In this document: positions 1 to 6,925 of the stretch, one piece after another
Layout: each line of letters opens with the position of its first letter
How positions within the stretch are numbered: the first letter of the stretch is position 1
From: DRPN01 sp964599235
Lineage (GTDB): Bacteria > Bacteroidota > Bacteroidia > Bacteroidales > VadinHA17
Direction: 5' to 3'
Length of the DNA stretch: 11,579 nucleotides
NCBI GenBank assembly: GCA_964599235.1
Contig: CAZRDX010000011.1
Location: forward strand, 1 to 11,579
The notes under the pieces: model-generated
Databases searched by the model: none
Told to the model about the DNA's origin: nothing
What the model saw: only the letters and a program-made list of their open reading frames with translations
Translations under genes and position numbers: made by a program

Positions 1-1227
1 CCGGTGGTGTGGATCGTCTTTGCCGCCTTCGGGGCGCTCCCCTATTATCTCGGGCACTATGTCCCTGCCTATACGGATGCTTTCTTTGAGGCGATCTCGG
101 GCTTCACCACCACCGGCGCCTCCGTCGTGACAGACATAGAAGCGTTGCCCCACGGCATCCTTTTCTGGCGCAGTCTCACCCATCTCATCGGCGGCATGGG
201 TATCCTGATCATGTTCATCGCCATCCTGCCTTTCCTGGGGGTGGGGGGCATGCAGCTCTTCCAGGTCGAATCCGTGGGCCTGCAGACCAGCAAGCTCAAG
301 CCCCGCGTGCGGGAGACGGCCCGTATGCTCTGGGTGCTCTACATCTCTCTGGTGGGACTGGAGACCCTCTTCCTGCTGCTGGGAGGGATGCCCCTCTTCG
401 ATGCCCTGTGCCACTCCTTCGGCACCATCGCCACCGGCGGCTTTTCCACACGCAACGCCTCCATAGGTGCCTACTCTCCCTATATCCAGTATGTGGTGCT
501 CTTCTTCATGATCCTTGCCGGCAGCAACTTTACCCTCCTGCTGCATTTCATCCGCGGACGTTTCTCGCGTCCCCTGCACAACCCCGAGTTTCGCTTCTAT
601 CTCACCATCCTGGCCGCTTCCGGTACCATCATCACCCTCTTCCTGATCATCTTCCAGCACCTGCCCCCGGAACAGGCCTTCCGGAAAGGCTTCTTCCAGA
701 TCACCAGCATCGTCACCTGTACGGGCTTCTCCACGGCCGACTACATGCAGTGGAGTCATCATGCCTGGTTCTTCATCTTCCTGCTGATGTTCGTGGGCGG
801 CTCGTCAGGGTCCACCGCGGGGGGCATCAAGGTGGGGCGTCATCTGATGTTCCTCAACAACCTCAAGGTACAGTACCAGCGTCTGCTGCATCCGCGGGCG
901 GTGATCAACGTGCGTATCGGCGAAGAGAGTGTCTCGCCCGAGCTGATGTCGCGCACGTTCGCTTTCTTCGTGCTCTATATCCTCATCTTTGGTGTCGGTT
1001 CGTTGCTGCTGGTGCTCAACGGTCTCGACACCACTTCGGCCATGGGGGCCGCCGCCACCACCATGGGCGGCATCGGCCCCGGCCTGGGGACGGTAGGCCC
1101 CGCCTCCACCTTCTCGGCCCTGCCCCTCACCGGCAAGTGGGTCCTCGCAGCCCTGATGCTCCTGGGACGCCTCGAGCTCTTTGCCGTGCTCATCCTCTTC
1201 ACCCGGGCCTTCTGGAATAAACAGTGA
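1..1227 (+). CDS. trkH: TrkH-type potassium uptake channel subunit, N-terminally cut by window edge
   Basis: Integral inner-membrane, ion-conducting subunit of a Trk/Ktr K+ uptake system, which normally works with a cytoplasmic NAD/ATP-binding TrkA ring. The reading frame is open from base 1, so about 75 residues of the usual 480 or so are missing upstream; the GTG at base 4 is not a credible start. All four selectivity-filter P-loops of the family are visible: FTTTGA near bases 103-120, IATGGFST near 427-450, TCTGFST near 715-732 and TTMGGIGPG near 1057-1083. The intramembrane gating loop GGSSGSTAGGIK lies near 796-831. Long hydrophobic helices alternate with these loops. The gene ends FWNKQ and is followed after 19 bp by a second trkH, so the two are probably cotranscribed. 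No trkA is visible; it may lie upstream. Family assignment is firm; cation selectivity (K+ alone, or Na+-coupled as in KtrB) is not decided by sequence. Confidence 0.95.
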   Translation, partial: PVVWIVFAAFGALPYYLGHYVPAYTDAFFEAISGFTTTGASVVTDIEALPHGILFWRSLTHLIGGMGILIMFIAILPFLGVGGMQLFQVESVGLQTSKLKPRVRETARMLWVLYISLVGLETLFLLLGGMPLFDALCHSFGTIATGGFSTRNASIGAYSPYIQYVVLFFMILAGSNFTLLLHFIRGRFSRPLHNPEFRFYLTILAASGTIITLFLIIFQHLPPEQAFRKGFFQITSIVTCTGFSTADYMQWSHHAWFFIFLLMFVGGSSGSTAGGIKVGRHLMFLNNLKVQYQRLLHPRAVINVRIGEESVSPELMSRTFAFFVLYILIFGVGSLLLVLNGLDTTSAMGAAATTMGGIGPGLGTVGPASTFSALPLTGKWVLAALMLLGRLELFAVLILFTRAFWNKQ

Positions 1228-1246
1228 CCATTAAAACTCACAGCCT

Positions 1247-2695
1247 GTGATCAACAAACGGATCATCGTCTTCATCCTCGGCTTCCTGCTCGTCCTCGAG
1301 AGCGGCTTCATTTTCCTCGCATTCCTGGTGTCGCTCCTCTACCACGAGGGCGACACGCTGCCTTTGCTTTACAGTGCGCTCATCACCTTCGGCGCGGGAG
1401 GCTTCCTGTGGCTCATCAACCGCCGTCTTGACAGGAACTTCGGCAAGCGTGAGGGCTACATCATCGTCAGCCTGGTGTGGATCGTCTTCTCTTTCTTCGG
1501 CACCCTGCCCTATCTTCTCTCGGGGGCGATACCCACGCTGACGGATGCTTTCTTCGAGACCATGTCGGGTTTCACCACCACCGGCTCGTCGATCCTCAAC
1601 AACATCGAGTCGCTGCCGCACGGTATTCTTTTCTGGCGCAGCATCACGCAGTGGATGGGAGGGATGGGCATCATCGTTCTCTCTCTGGCGGTACTGCCCT
1701 TCCTGGGCATCGGGGGGATGCAGCTTTTCGCCGCCGAGGTGCCGGGGCCAGTGCCCGACAAGTTCCACCCCCGTGTCAAGGAGACCGCCAAACGGCTGTG
1801 GGGTATCTACATCCTCTTCACCGCTGCCGAAGCGTTCCTCCTCATCCTGGGCGGCATGACCCCCTTCGATGCGATATGCCATGCCTTCACCACCATGGCC
1901 ACCGGAGGATACTCCACCAAACAGGCCAGCATCGCCTACTGGAGCTCACCCTATATCCAATATGTTATCATCCTCTTCATGTTCATCGCCGGGATGAATT
2001 TCACACTCTCTTACTATGCCCTGCACCGTCAGTTCAGCAAGGTGTGGAAGAACGAAGAGTTCCGCTGGTATGCCGGCTTTGTGGCGGGGTTCTCGCTGAT
2101 GGTGGTCCTCTTTCTCGTTCTCATCCACCATCGTGGTTTCGAGGAGGCGGTACGGGAAGGCTTCTTTCAGGTGGTGTCGATCCTCACCACCACGGGCTAT
2201 GTCACGACCGATTATCTCAAGTGGGAGCCTTTCCTGGCGGTGATCCTGCTGGTGCTGATGTTCTTCGGCGGCTCGGCCGGCTCTACGGGAGGCAGCATGA
2301 AGATCATGCGCATCGCCCTGCTCATCAAGAACAGCCGTTATGAGCTGCGACGTCTCATCCATCCCAACGCCGTGATACCGGTGCGCTTCAACCACCACAA
2401 GGTCTCCTCACGTGTCATCACCAACGTGCTGGCCTTCGCCGTCATTTATATTGCCATCTTCGCCGGGGGTGTGGTCATCATCTCCGTGATGGAGCCTACC
2501 GTCGACTCGGCGGTGAGCGCCGTGGCCACCACACTGGGCAACGTAGGCCCCGGACTGGGGAGTGTAGGACCTATGGACAACTTCTACCACATCTCCCCCT
2601 TCGGGAAATGGTTCCTCTCGTTCCTGATGATGCTGGGACGCCTGGAACTGTTCACCGTCCTGATCCTCTTCTCTCCGGCGTTTTGGAAGAAGTGA
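1247..2695 (+). CDS. trkH: TrkH-type potassium uptake channel subunit (second, complete copy)
   Basis: Complete 482-residue membrane protein, close to the length of E. coli TrkH, and roughly half identical by eye to the copy just upstream. Filter glycines sit in the four expected P-loops: G113 in FTTTGS, G220 in MATGGYST, G317 in TTTGYVTTDY and G431 in TTLGNVGPG. The gating loop at residues 341-352 reads GGSAGSTGGSMK, which departs from the more usual GSTAGGIK of the first copy. The start is GTG: an in-frame TAA lies just upstream at 1232, and the N-terminus MINKRIIVFILGFLL fits the first helix of the family. The 19-bp gap to the upstream copy and same strand imply one operon. It ends 4 bp from the convergent yciO stop. 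It most likely arose by tandem duplication followed by divergence. Whether the copies form separate homodimers or a heterodimer cannot be told. Confidence 0.96.
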   Translation: MINKRIIVFILGFLLVLESGFIFLAFLVSLLYHEGDTLPLLYSALITFGAGGFLWLINRRLDRNFGKREGYIIVSLVWIVFSFFGTLPYLLSGAIPTLTDAFFETMSGFTTTGSSILNNIESLPHGILFWRSITQWMGGMGIIVLSLAVLPFLGIGGMQLFAAEVPGPVPDKFHPRVKETAKRLWGIYILFTAAEAFLLILGGMTPFDAICHAFTTMATGGYSTKQASIAYWSSPYIQYVIILFMFIAGMNFTLSYYALHRQFSKVWKNEEFRWYAGFVAGFSLMVVLFLVLIHHRGFEEAVREGFFQVVSILTTTGYVTTDYLKWEPFLAVILLVLMFFGGSAGSTGGSMKIMRIALLIKNSRYELRRLIHPNAVIPVRFNHHKVSSRVITNVLAFAVIYIAIFAGGVVIISVMEPTVDSAVSAVATTLGNVGPGLGSVGPMDNFYHISPFGKWFLSFLMMLGRLELFTVLILFSPAFWKK

Positions 2696-2703
2696 GCGCT
2701 CAC
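2692..2703. repeat. 12-bp perfect palindrome holding two convergent stop codons
   Basis: GTGAGCGCTCAC reads the same on both strands. The TGA of trkH (2693-2695) and the TGA of the convergent yciO gene (2700-2702 on the minus strand) lie symmetrically inside it. As RNA it could form only a 4-bp stem with a 4-base loop and has no U-run, so it is not a standard intrinsic terminator. It may be an incidental result of two close convergent stops. Confidence 0.6.
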
Positions 2704-3314
2704 ACCTCCAGCTCGCCGATGCCCTGACGGATGATCACCGGCTCGTCGCCCGTGCAGTCGACCACCGTCGAGGCGACGTTCTTACCGTAACCGCCGTCGA
2801 TGACCACGTCGGCGATGTCCTTGTATTTCTCGTGGATCAGCTCCGGGTCGGTGGTGTAATCAATCACCTCGTCCTCGTCGTGGATGGAGGCCGACAGCAG
2901 CGGCTTGCCCAGCAGACGCACCAGCTCGCGCGTGATGTTGCAGTCGGGGATGCGCACACCCAGCGTGCGTTTCTTGCCCTTGAAGAGCTTGGGCACCTTG
3001 TTGTTGGCGGGAAGGATGAAGGTGAAAGGTCCGGGCAGGTTGTGTTTCAGGAGCCTGAAAAGGGTCTTGTCCAGCGGCGGAGTGTATTCGGCCACCTGCT
3101 GCAGGTCGGAGAAGATGAACGACAGCTCCGGGTTCTTCGGATTCACCCCCTTGAGCTGCGCCAGCCGCTCCAGCGCCCTGGGCTTGTCAATGCTGCAACC
3201 GATAGCATAGACCGTGTCCGTAGGATAGATCACCAGCCCGCCCTCCTCCAGCACCTCCACCACACGACGAAGATGCTTGTGACTGGGCGACTGGGAATAC
3301 ATCTTGATCAGCAT
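2700..3314 (-). CDS. yciO: YciO-type YrdC/Sua5-domain protein (putative threonylcarbamoyl-AMP synthase relative)
   Basis: A 204-residue single-domain YrdC/Sua5-family protein. The family signature VIYPTDTVYAIGC is at residues 28-40, followed by PGPFTFILPA (94-103), KKRTLGVRIPD (114-124), PLLSASIHD (138-146), a VIDGGYG turn, and STVVDCT...VIIRQG near the C-terminus. Length and layout match E. coli YciO (about 206 residues, similar TIGMRVP and LSTSL segments) better than TsaC or Sua5. TsaC/Sua5 make threonylcarbamoyl-AMP for the t6A tRNA modification. Here the KxR active-site motif reads KGV (55-57) and the S-x-N motif reads SASI, so equivalence with TsaC is doubtful. The ATG start is chosen because a purine-rich GAAGGA lies just upstream and a good promoter sits about 25-50 bp upstream; ATG at codon 5 is a possible alternative. 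It is likely cytosolic and has its own promoter downstream of ffs. Confidence 0.88.
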   Translation of the reverse strand: MLIKMYSQSPSHKHLRRVVEVLEEGGLVIYPTDTVYAIGCSIDKPRALERLAQLKGVNPKNPELSFIFSDLQQVAEYTPPLDKTLFRLLKHNLPGPFTFILPANNKVPKLFKGKKRTLGVRIPDCNITRELVRLLGKPLLSASIHDEDEVIDYTTDPELIHEKYKDIADVVIDGGYGKNVASTVVDCTGDEPVIIRQGIGELEV

Positions 3315-3336
3315 GGTTCCTTCGTTTGGTTCATCC

Positions 3337-3367
3337 TAAAAATAATGATTAGTTGCTTGCCTGCAAA
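3337..3367 (-). promoter_or_regulatory. Bacteroidota-type promoter of yciO
   Basis: On the minus strand, TTTG (3364-3367) is followed by exactly 19 nt and then TATTTTTA (3337-3344). This fits the TTTG-N19-TAnnTTTG consensus with one mismatch at the last base. It would give a leader of about 15-20 nt before the yciO ATG. The TTTG lies inside the U-tract that follows the SRP RNA. Confidence 0.6.
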
Positions 3368-3375
3368 AGAAAAAA
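3365..3375 (-). terminator. Intrinsic-type U-tract at the end of the SRP RNA gene
   Basis: Directly after the 3' strand of the SRP RNA terminal stem (GCUUGCCCC) the minus-strand transcript reads UUUUUUCUUUU. A GC-rich stem followed by a U-run is the layout of a Rho-independent terminator, with the closing helix of the RNA as the stem. That helix is long-range, so it is an unusual terminator hairpin and efficiency is uncertain. Confidence 0.5.
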
Positions 3376-3476
3376 GGGGCAAGCTACTTATATCGCACCG
3401 CTACGACCGCCTTACCCTTGCTACCTTCCGGTCCTGGGGGAGTTCGGCGGGAGCTGGTCGTATAAGACTTACCCCC
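3376..3476 (-). ncRNA. ffs: Signal recognition particle RNA (small bacterial 4.5S type)
   Basis: RNA partner of Ffh, needed for cotranslational targeting of membrane proteins. The minus strand carries the hallmark domain IV core CAGGACCGGAAGGUAGCA, with the GGAA tetraloop closed by CC/GG and flanked by the AGGA/AGCA internal loop where Ffh binds. The ends pair as a long hairpin: 5' GGGGUAAG with 3' CUUGCCCC, then CUUAUA with UAUAAG, and a further CGACC/GGUCG helix. About 101 nt fits the small Alu-less form. The 5' end is set by the promoter -7 box at 3480-3487 and the 3' end by the U-tract; each could be a few bases off. It is transcribed away from the DUF4199 operon and towards yciO. Confidence 0.93.
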
Positions 3477-3479
3477 GTG

Positions 3480-3510
3480 CAAAAATAGCAACATTTTGTT
3501 TCATGCACAA
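3480..3510 (-). promoter_or_regulatory. Bacteroidota-type promoter of ffs
   Basis: On the minus strand, TATTTTTG (3480-3487) is a full match to the -7 box TAnnTTTG. CTTG, with TTG at 3508-3510, lies 20 nt upstream as the -33 element. Transcription would start about 4-6 nt downstream, at the G-run that forms the 5' strand of the SRP RNA stem. Confidence 0.7.
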
Positions 3511-3558
3511 GTCCCTCCGCACATAGCTTTACTCCCCCCGCGTCAAAGGAAAAAAGCG

Positions 3559-3566
3559 TATATTTG
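3559..3566 (+). promoter_or_regulatory. -7 promoter element of the glycan operon
   Basis: TATATTTG is an exact match to the Bacteroidota -7 consensus, 26 bp ahead of the ATG at 3592. At the expected -33 position there is only a C-run, so the upstream element is missing or weak. It lies back to back with the divergent ffs promoter. Confidence 0.6.
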
Positions 3567-3591
3567 TACAAAACCCAAAAAGATCTGTACC

Positions 3592-4146
3592 ATGGAAAAT
3601 AACCCTGTTTCTCCCTGGAAGGCCAATCTCTCCTCAGGCATTTTTCTGGGACTTTTGCTGGTGGCCTTTTCCCTGATCGTTTATTTCGCCGACCTGATGT
3701 TCGTGAAGTGGGTCAATGCCATCTCCTACCTGATCTATATCGCCGGTCTCTTTTACGGGATACGCGCTTATCGCCACAACTATCTGGGCGGATCTCTGAC
3801 CTACGGCCAGGGTGTGGGAGCCGCTGTGATCATCTCACTCTATGCCGGTGTCATTACGGGTCTCTATTCCTTTGTCCTTTATACATACATCGATCCCGAC
3901 CTCCCGGCACGCATCCTGGATCAAAGCCGCCAGCTCCTCCTGGAAAAGGGCATGCCTGAGGCCCAGGTGGAGTCCTCGCTCAGGATCTCGAAGATCTTCG
4001 TGCAGGGATGGGTCACCGGCCTGATGAGCATCGTGGGAAGCCTGATGATCGGTACGGTGATCGGATTGATACTGAGTATCTTCCTGAAGAACGAGAGCGG
4101 GGATCCCTTTGCCGGCGTGGAGGATGAAAAGACTGGAACCGAATGA
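3592..4146 (+). CDS. DUF4199 family membrane protein
   Basis: A 184-residue integral membrane protein of unknown function that fits the DUF4199 family, which is common in Bacteroidota. Four hydrophobic segments are visible at about residues 14-34, 38-57, 70-98 and 139-168, with a charged amphipathic stretch between the third and fourth (about 100-135) and a short acidic tail. YGIRAYRHNYLGGSLTYGQG after the second helix and the long insert are usual for the family. The ATG at 3592 is chosen over an in-frame ATG at 3496, because the TATATTTG promoter box lies between them and the extra 32 residues are basic and without homology signs. Its stop overlaps the next start as ATGA, so translation is probably coupled to the GT2 glycosyltransferase. 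Such pairing suggests a helper role in lipid-linked sugar handling, but that is inference from context only. Confidence 0.88.
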   Translation: MENNPVSPWKANLSSGIFLGLLLVAFSLIVYFADLMFVKWVNAISYLIYIAGLFYGIRAYRHNYLGGSLTYGQGVGAAVIISLYAGVITGLYSFVLYTYIDPDLPARILDQSRQLLLEKGMPEAQVESSLRISKIFVQGWVTGLMSIVGSLMIGTVIGLILSIFLKNESGDPFAGVEDEKTGTE

Positions 4147-5147
4147 CAGAAAAGAAACGACCTGACCTCTCGATCGTCTCGCCCCTGTACAACGAGCGGG
4201 AATCGCTGCCCGAGCTGACGGAGTGGATACGCCGGGTATGCGAAAAGGAGGGGTATGTTTACGAGATCATCTTCGTGGATGACGGCAGCGACGACGGCTC
4301 ATGGCAGGTGATCGAAGAGCTGGCAGCCCGTTATCCCGAGGTGAAGGGGATACGCTTCCAGCGTAACTACGGCAAGTCGGCAGCCCTCCATACCGGTTTC
4401 CGGGCTGCCTCGGGCGAGGTGGTCATCACCATGGACGCCGACCTGCAGGACAGCCCCGACGAGATACCCGCCCTCGTCCGGATGATCCGGGAAGAAGGAT
4501 ACGACATGGTCTCCGGATGGAAGAAGAAAAGGTATGATCCTCTCTCCAAGACCATCCCCAGCAAGTTCTTCAACCTCACGGCCCGCATCGTCACCGGCAT
4601 CAGGCTGCACGACTTCAACTGCGGGCTGAAGGCCTACCGCCGCGAGGTGGTGAAGTCGATCGAGGTGTACGGCGAGATGCACCGTTACATCCCCGTCCTG
4701 GCACGGGAGGCCGGCTTCCGCCGTATCGGCGAGAAGGTGGTGCAGCACCACCGCCGCAAGTACGGTGTTACCAAGTTCGGCATGTCACGCTTCATCAAAG
4801 GGTATCTCGACCTCATGTCGGTGACCTTTATTACCCGCTTCGGCAAGCGGCCCATGCACCTTTTTGGCTCCCTCGGCTCGCTGATGTTCCTCATCGGCTT
4901 TCTGGCCGCCCTGTGGCTGGGGGTGCGCAAGCTGTGGTTCATCCACCACCACATTCGCGTGCCGCTGGTCACCGACAGCCCTTACTTCTATCTCTCTCTC
5001 ACAGCCATGATCATAGGTACCCAGCTTTTCCTGGCGGGTTTCCTGGGCGAACTGGTGTCGCGCAGCTCTCCCGACAGGAACAGCTACCTCATTGAAAGAT
5101 ATCTCAACTTCGGGGAAGAACCGCAGGACAAAGAAGCACGGTCATGA
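4143..5147 (+). CDS. Polyprenol-phosphate glycosyltransferase, GT2 family (DPM1/GtrB/ArnC-like)
   Basis: A 334-residue membrane-anchored GT2 enzyme that probably moves a sugar from a nucleotide donor to undecaprenyl phosphate on the cytoplasmic face. The catalytic domain spans about residues 8-235: LSIVSPLYNE (9-18), the nucleotide-binding FVDDGSDDGS (44-53), NYGKSAALHTGF (75-86), the metal-binding DAD in DADLQD (98-103), HDFNCGLKAYR (156-166) and HHRRKYGVTKFG (202-213), a hallmark of the DPM1/GtrB group. Two C-terminal transmembrane helices follow, at about 239-260 and 280-302, as in GtrB. It overlaps its neighbours by ATGA at both ends, so it is translationally coupled to the DUF4199 gene and to hddA. 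The donor sugar cannot be read from sequence; the link to a GDP-heptose cassette makes a GDP-linked donor worth testing. Confidence 0.92.
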   Translation: MTEKKRPDLSIVSPLYNERESLPELTEWIRRVCEKEGYVYEIIFVDDGSDDGSWQVIEELAARYPEVKGIRFQRNYGKSAALHTGFRAASGEVVITMDADLQDSPDEIPALVRMIREEGYDMVSGWKKKRYDPLSKTIPSKFFNLTARIVTGIRLHDFNCGLKAYRREVVKSIEVYGEMHRYIPVLAREAGFRRIGEKVVQHHRRKYGVTKFGMSRFIKGYLDLMSVTFITRFGKRPMHLFGSLGSLMFLIGFLAALWLGVRKLWFIHHHIRVPLVTDSPYFYLSLTAMIIGTQLFLAGFLGELVSRSSPDRNSYLIERYLNFGEEPQDKEARS

Positions 5148-6178
5148 TCATCAGGAGCAGGGCACCTTTGCGGCTGGGGCTGGGTGGCGGCGGTACCGAC
5201 GTATCTCCCTACAACGATGAGTATGGGGGCTGCACTCTCAGCGCCACCATCAACATGTACGCCTATTGCACCATTCAGCCCACCGACGATGGACACATCG
5301 AGTTTGTGGCCACCGACCTGGGTGAGTCGTTCCACAGCCCTGCCGTGGCACGGCTGCCGCTCGACGGCCGGCTGCCCCTCCACAAAGGTATCTACAACGA
5401 GGTCGTCAGCAGGTTCCTCGGCGGCCGTCCCCTCTCGTTCCGCATGATCACCTACTCCGATGCCCTGCCCGGCTCGGGCCTGGGCTCCTCCTCCACCATG
5501 GTGGTGGCCATCCTCAGCGCCCTGGCCGAATGGCTCCACCTCCCCCTGGGCGACTACGACCTGGCCAGCCTCGCCTACCACATCGAAAGAGAACAGCTGG
5601 GCCTCAAAGGCGGGAAACAGGACCAGTACTCCGCCGCCTTCGGAGGGATCAACTTCATGGAATACTTCCCCGGCAACAAGGTGATCGTCAACCCGCTGCG
5701 TATCAAGCCGTGGGTGAAGAACGAGCTGGAGGACTCGCTCGTCCTCTACTACACCGGCCGCTCCCGCGACTCTTCCGCCATCATTGAGGAACAGATCAGG
5801 AACGCTACCAAAAAGGTGAAAGAACCCCTCGAGGCCATGCACCGCATCAAACAGATCGCCATCGAAATGAAAGAAGCGATCCTCACCGGCGACATCGAAG
5901 CCTTCTACCGTAGCGTACGCGAAGGATGGGTGACGAAGAAGAAAGCCTCGTCGGTGATCACCAACCCCCGGCTGGAGGAGATATACGCCTATGCTATGGA
6001 ACACGGCGCACGGGCCGGCAAAGTCTCCGGCGCCGGCGGCGGCGGGTTCTTCATGTTCTTCGTCGATATCCCTGCCAAGGTGGCCTTCGTGAAAGCCCTC
6101 GAGAGTTACGGGGGGAAGGTCTTCCTACCTAAGTTCACCGAGAAGGGCGTGGAGAGCTGGAGCCTCGGCGAACGATAG
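5144..6178 (+). CDS. hddA: D-glycero-alpha-D-manno-heptose 7-phosphate kinase (GHMP family)
   Basis: Cytosolic GHMP kinase of 344 residues that phosphorylates C1 of D-glycero-D-manno-heptose 7-phosphate to give the alpha-1,7-bisphosphate, the committed step to GDP-heptose. Three GHMP motifs are clear: RAPLRLGLGGGGTDVSPY at 6-23, the ATP-binding PGSGLGSSST at 109-118, and KVSGAGGGGFF at 293-303. The GGGGTD form of motif 1 is typical of the HddA and fucose-kinase-like branch rather than galactokinase or mevalonate kinase. Length matches HddA. The ATG overlaps the GT2 stop as ATGA, and hddC starts 24 bp downstream. The substrate is assigned from family resemblance and the adjacent hddC and gmhB; an L-fucose or related sugar kinase is the main alternative but fits the context less well. 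Confidence 0.92.
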   Translation: MIIRSRAPLRLGLGGGGTDVSPYNDEYGGCTLSATINMYAYCTIQPTDDGHIEFVATDLGESFHSPAVARLPLDGRLPLHKGIYNEVVSRFLGGRPLSFRMITYSDALPGSGLGSSSTMVVAILSALAEWLHLPLGDYDLASLAYHIEREQLGLKGGKQDQYSAAFGGINFMEYFPGNKVIVNPLRIKPWVKNELEDSLVLYYTGRSRDSSAIIEEQIRNATKKVKEPLEAMHRIKQIAIEMKEAILTGDIEAFYRSVREGWVTKKKASSVITNPRLEEIYAYAMEHGARAGKVSGAGGGGFFMFFVDIPAKVAFVKALESYGGKVFLPKFTEKGVESWSLGER

Positions 6179-6202
6179 GACCATCACCCAAAAACGTTCA
6201 CG

Positions 6203-6925
6203 ATGGAAGCGGTCATCCTGGCAGGCGGGTTCGGCACACGGCTCCGAGAGCTGGGGCTCGACGTGCCCAAGCCGATGGTCGAAGTGGGCGGCCGCCCCTT
6301 CCTCGAACATCTCCTCCTCTATCTGCGCCACCAGGGCGTGGAACGCGTGATCCTCGCCACCGGATATAAAAAGGAGCTGGTGCGCCAACACTTCGGCGAG
6401 CTCTTCCGCGGCATGTGGATCGACTACTCCGAAGAGGAAGAGCCTCTCGGTACCGGCGGCGCCATACGGCAGGCCCTTGGCCGCTGTGAGGAAGAGAGGG
6501 TGTGGATCCTCAACGGCGACACTTTCTTCGGGGTCGACCTGCCGGCGATGTATGCTTTCCACCACCGCCGCCGGGCTTTCCTTACTCTCGCCGGCAAGAG
6601 AATGGACCATCCCGGCCGCTACGGCCTGGTGATCACCGATGGGGAGGGACGTATCCTCGCCTTCCGCGAGAAAGACCCCGCAGCCACCGCAGGCACCATC
6701 AACGGCGGCCTCTACCTCCTAGAACGCCGGCGCTTCCTCGACCTACCACTGCCACAACGCTTCTCTTTCGAGAAGGATTTTCTCGAAGCACGTGTGGAAA
6801 AGGATCGTTTCTTCCTTTTCCCCTCCGAAGGATATTTCATCGATATCGGCATTCCCGCCGACCTGGAAAGGGCACGGCGGGAGAGCGAAATCTTCAGGAG
6901 ATATGAAGAAGGCCTTGATCCTTGA
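6203..6925 (+). CDS. hddC: D-glycero-alpha-D-manno-heptose 1-phosphate guanylyltransferase
   Basis: Cytosolic sugar-nucleotide transferase (240 residues) that joins heptose 1-phosphate with GTP to give GDP-D-glycero-alpha-D-manno-heptose. The nucleotidyltransferase signature LAGGFGTRLR is at 6-15, followed by the catalytic lysine region PKPM (22-25), GTGGAIRQAL, the metal-binding NGD at 104-106, INGGLYLL and a closing DIGIP at 214-218. It is a minimal single-domain enzyme without the left-handed helix domain of GlmU-type proteins, as in HddC. GTP as donor is inferred from the family and from its place between hddA and gmhB; related enzymes use CTP, UTP or dTTP. Its 3' end overlaps the gmhB start by 23 bp, so translation of the two is probably coupled. 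Confidence 0.9.
   Translation: MEAVILAGGFGTRLRELGLDVPKPMVEVGGRPFLEHLLLYLRHQGVERVILATGYKKELVRQHFGELFRGMWIDYSEEEEPLGTGGAIRQALGRCEEERVWILNGDTFFGVDLPAMYAFHHRRRAFLTLAGKRMDHPGRYGLVITDGEGRILAFREKDPAATAGTINGGLYLLERRRFLDLPLPQRFSFEKDFLEARVEKDRFFLFPSEGYFIDIGIPADLERARRESEIFRRYEEGLDP

Noticed and set aside
1238..1882. Minus-strand open frame opposite the start of the second trkH
   Set aside because: Charged, low-complexity translation typical of the antisense of a membrane protein gene.
2832..3488. Plus-strand open frame across yciO and the SRP RNA gene
   Set aside because: It is antisense to a recognisable YrdC-family protein and runs through a structural RNA.
3496..3591. Upstream ATG start for the DUF4199 protein
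   Set aside because: It lies upstream of the TATATTTG promoter element, adds a basic non-conserved stretch, and the ATG at 3592 gives the normal family length.
5084..6004. 306-codon minus-strand open frame opposite hddA
   Set aside because: Antisense shadow of hddA, whose GHMP motifs are unambiguous; shadow composition and no recognisable motif.
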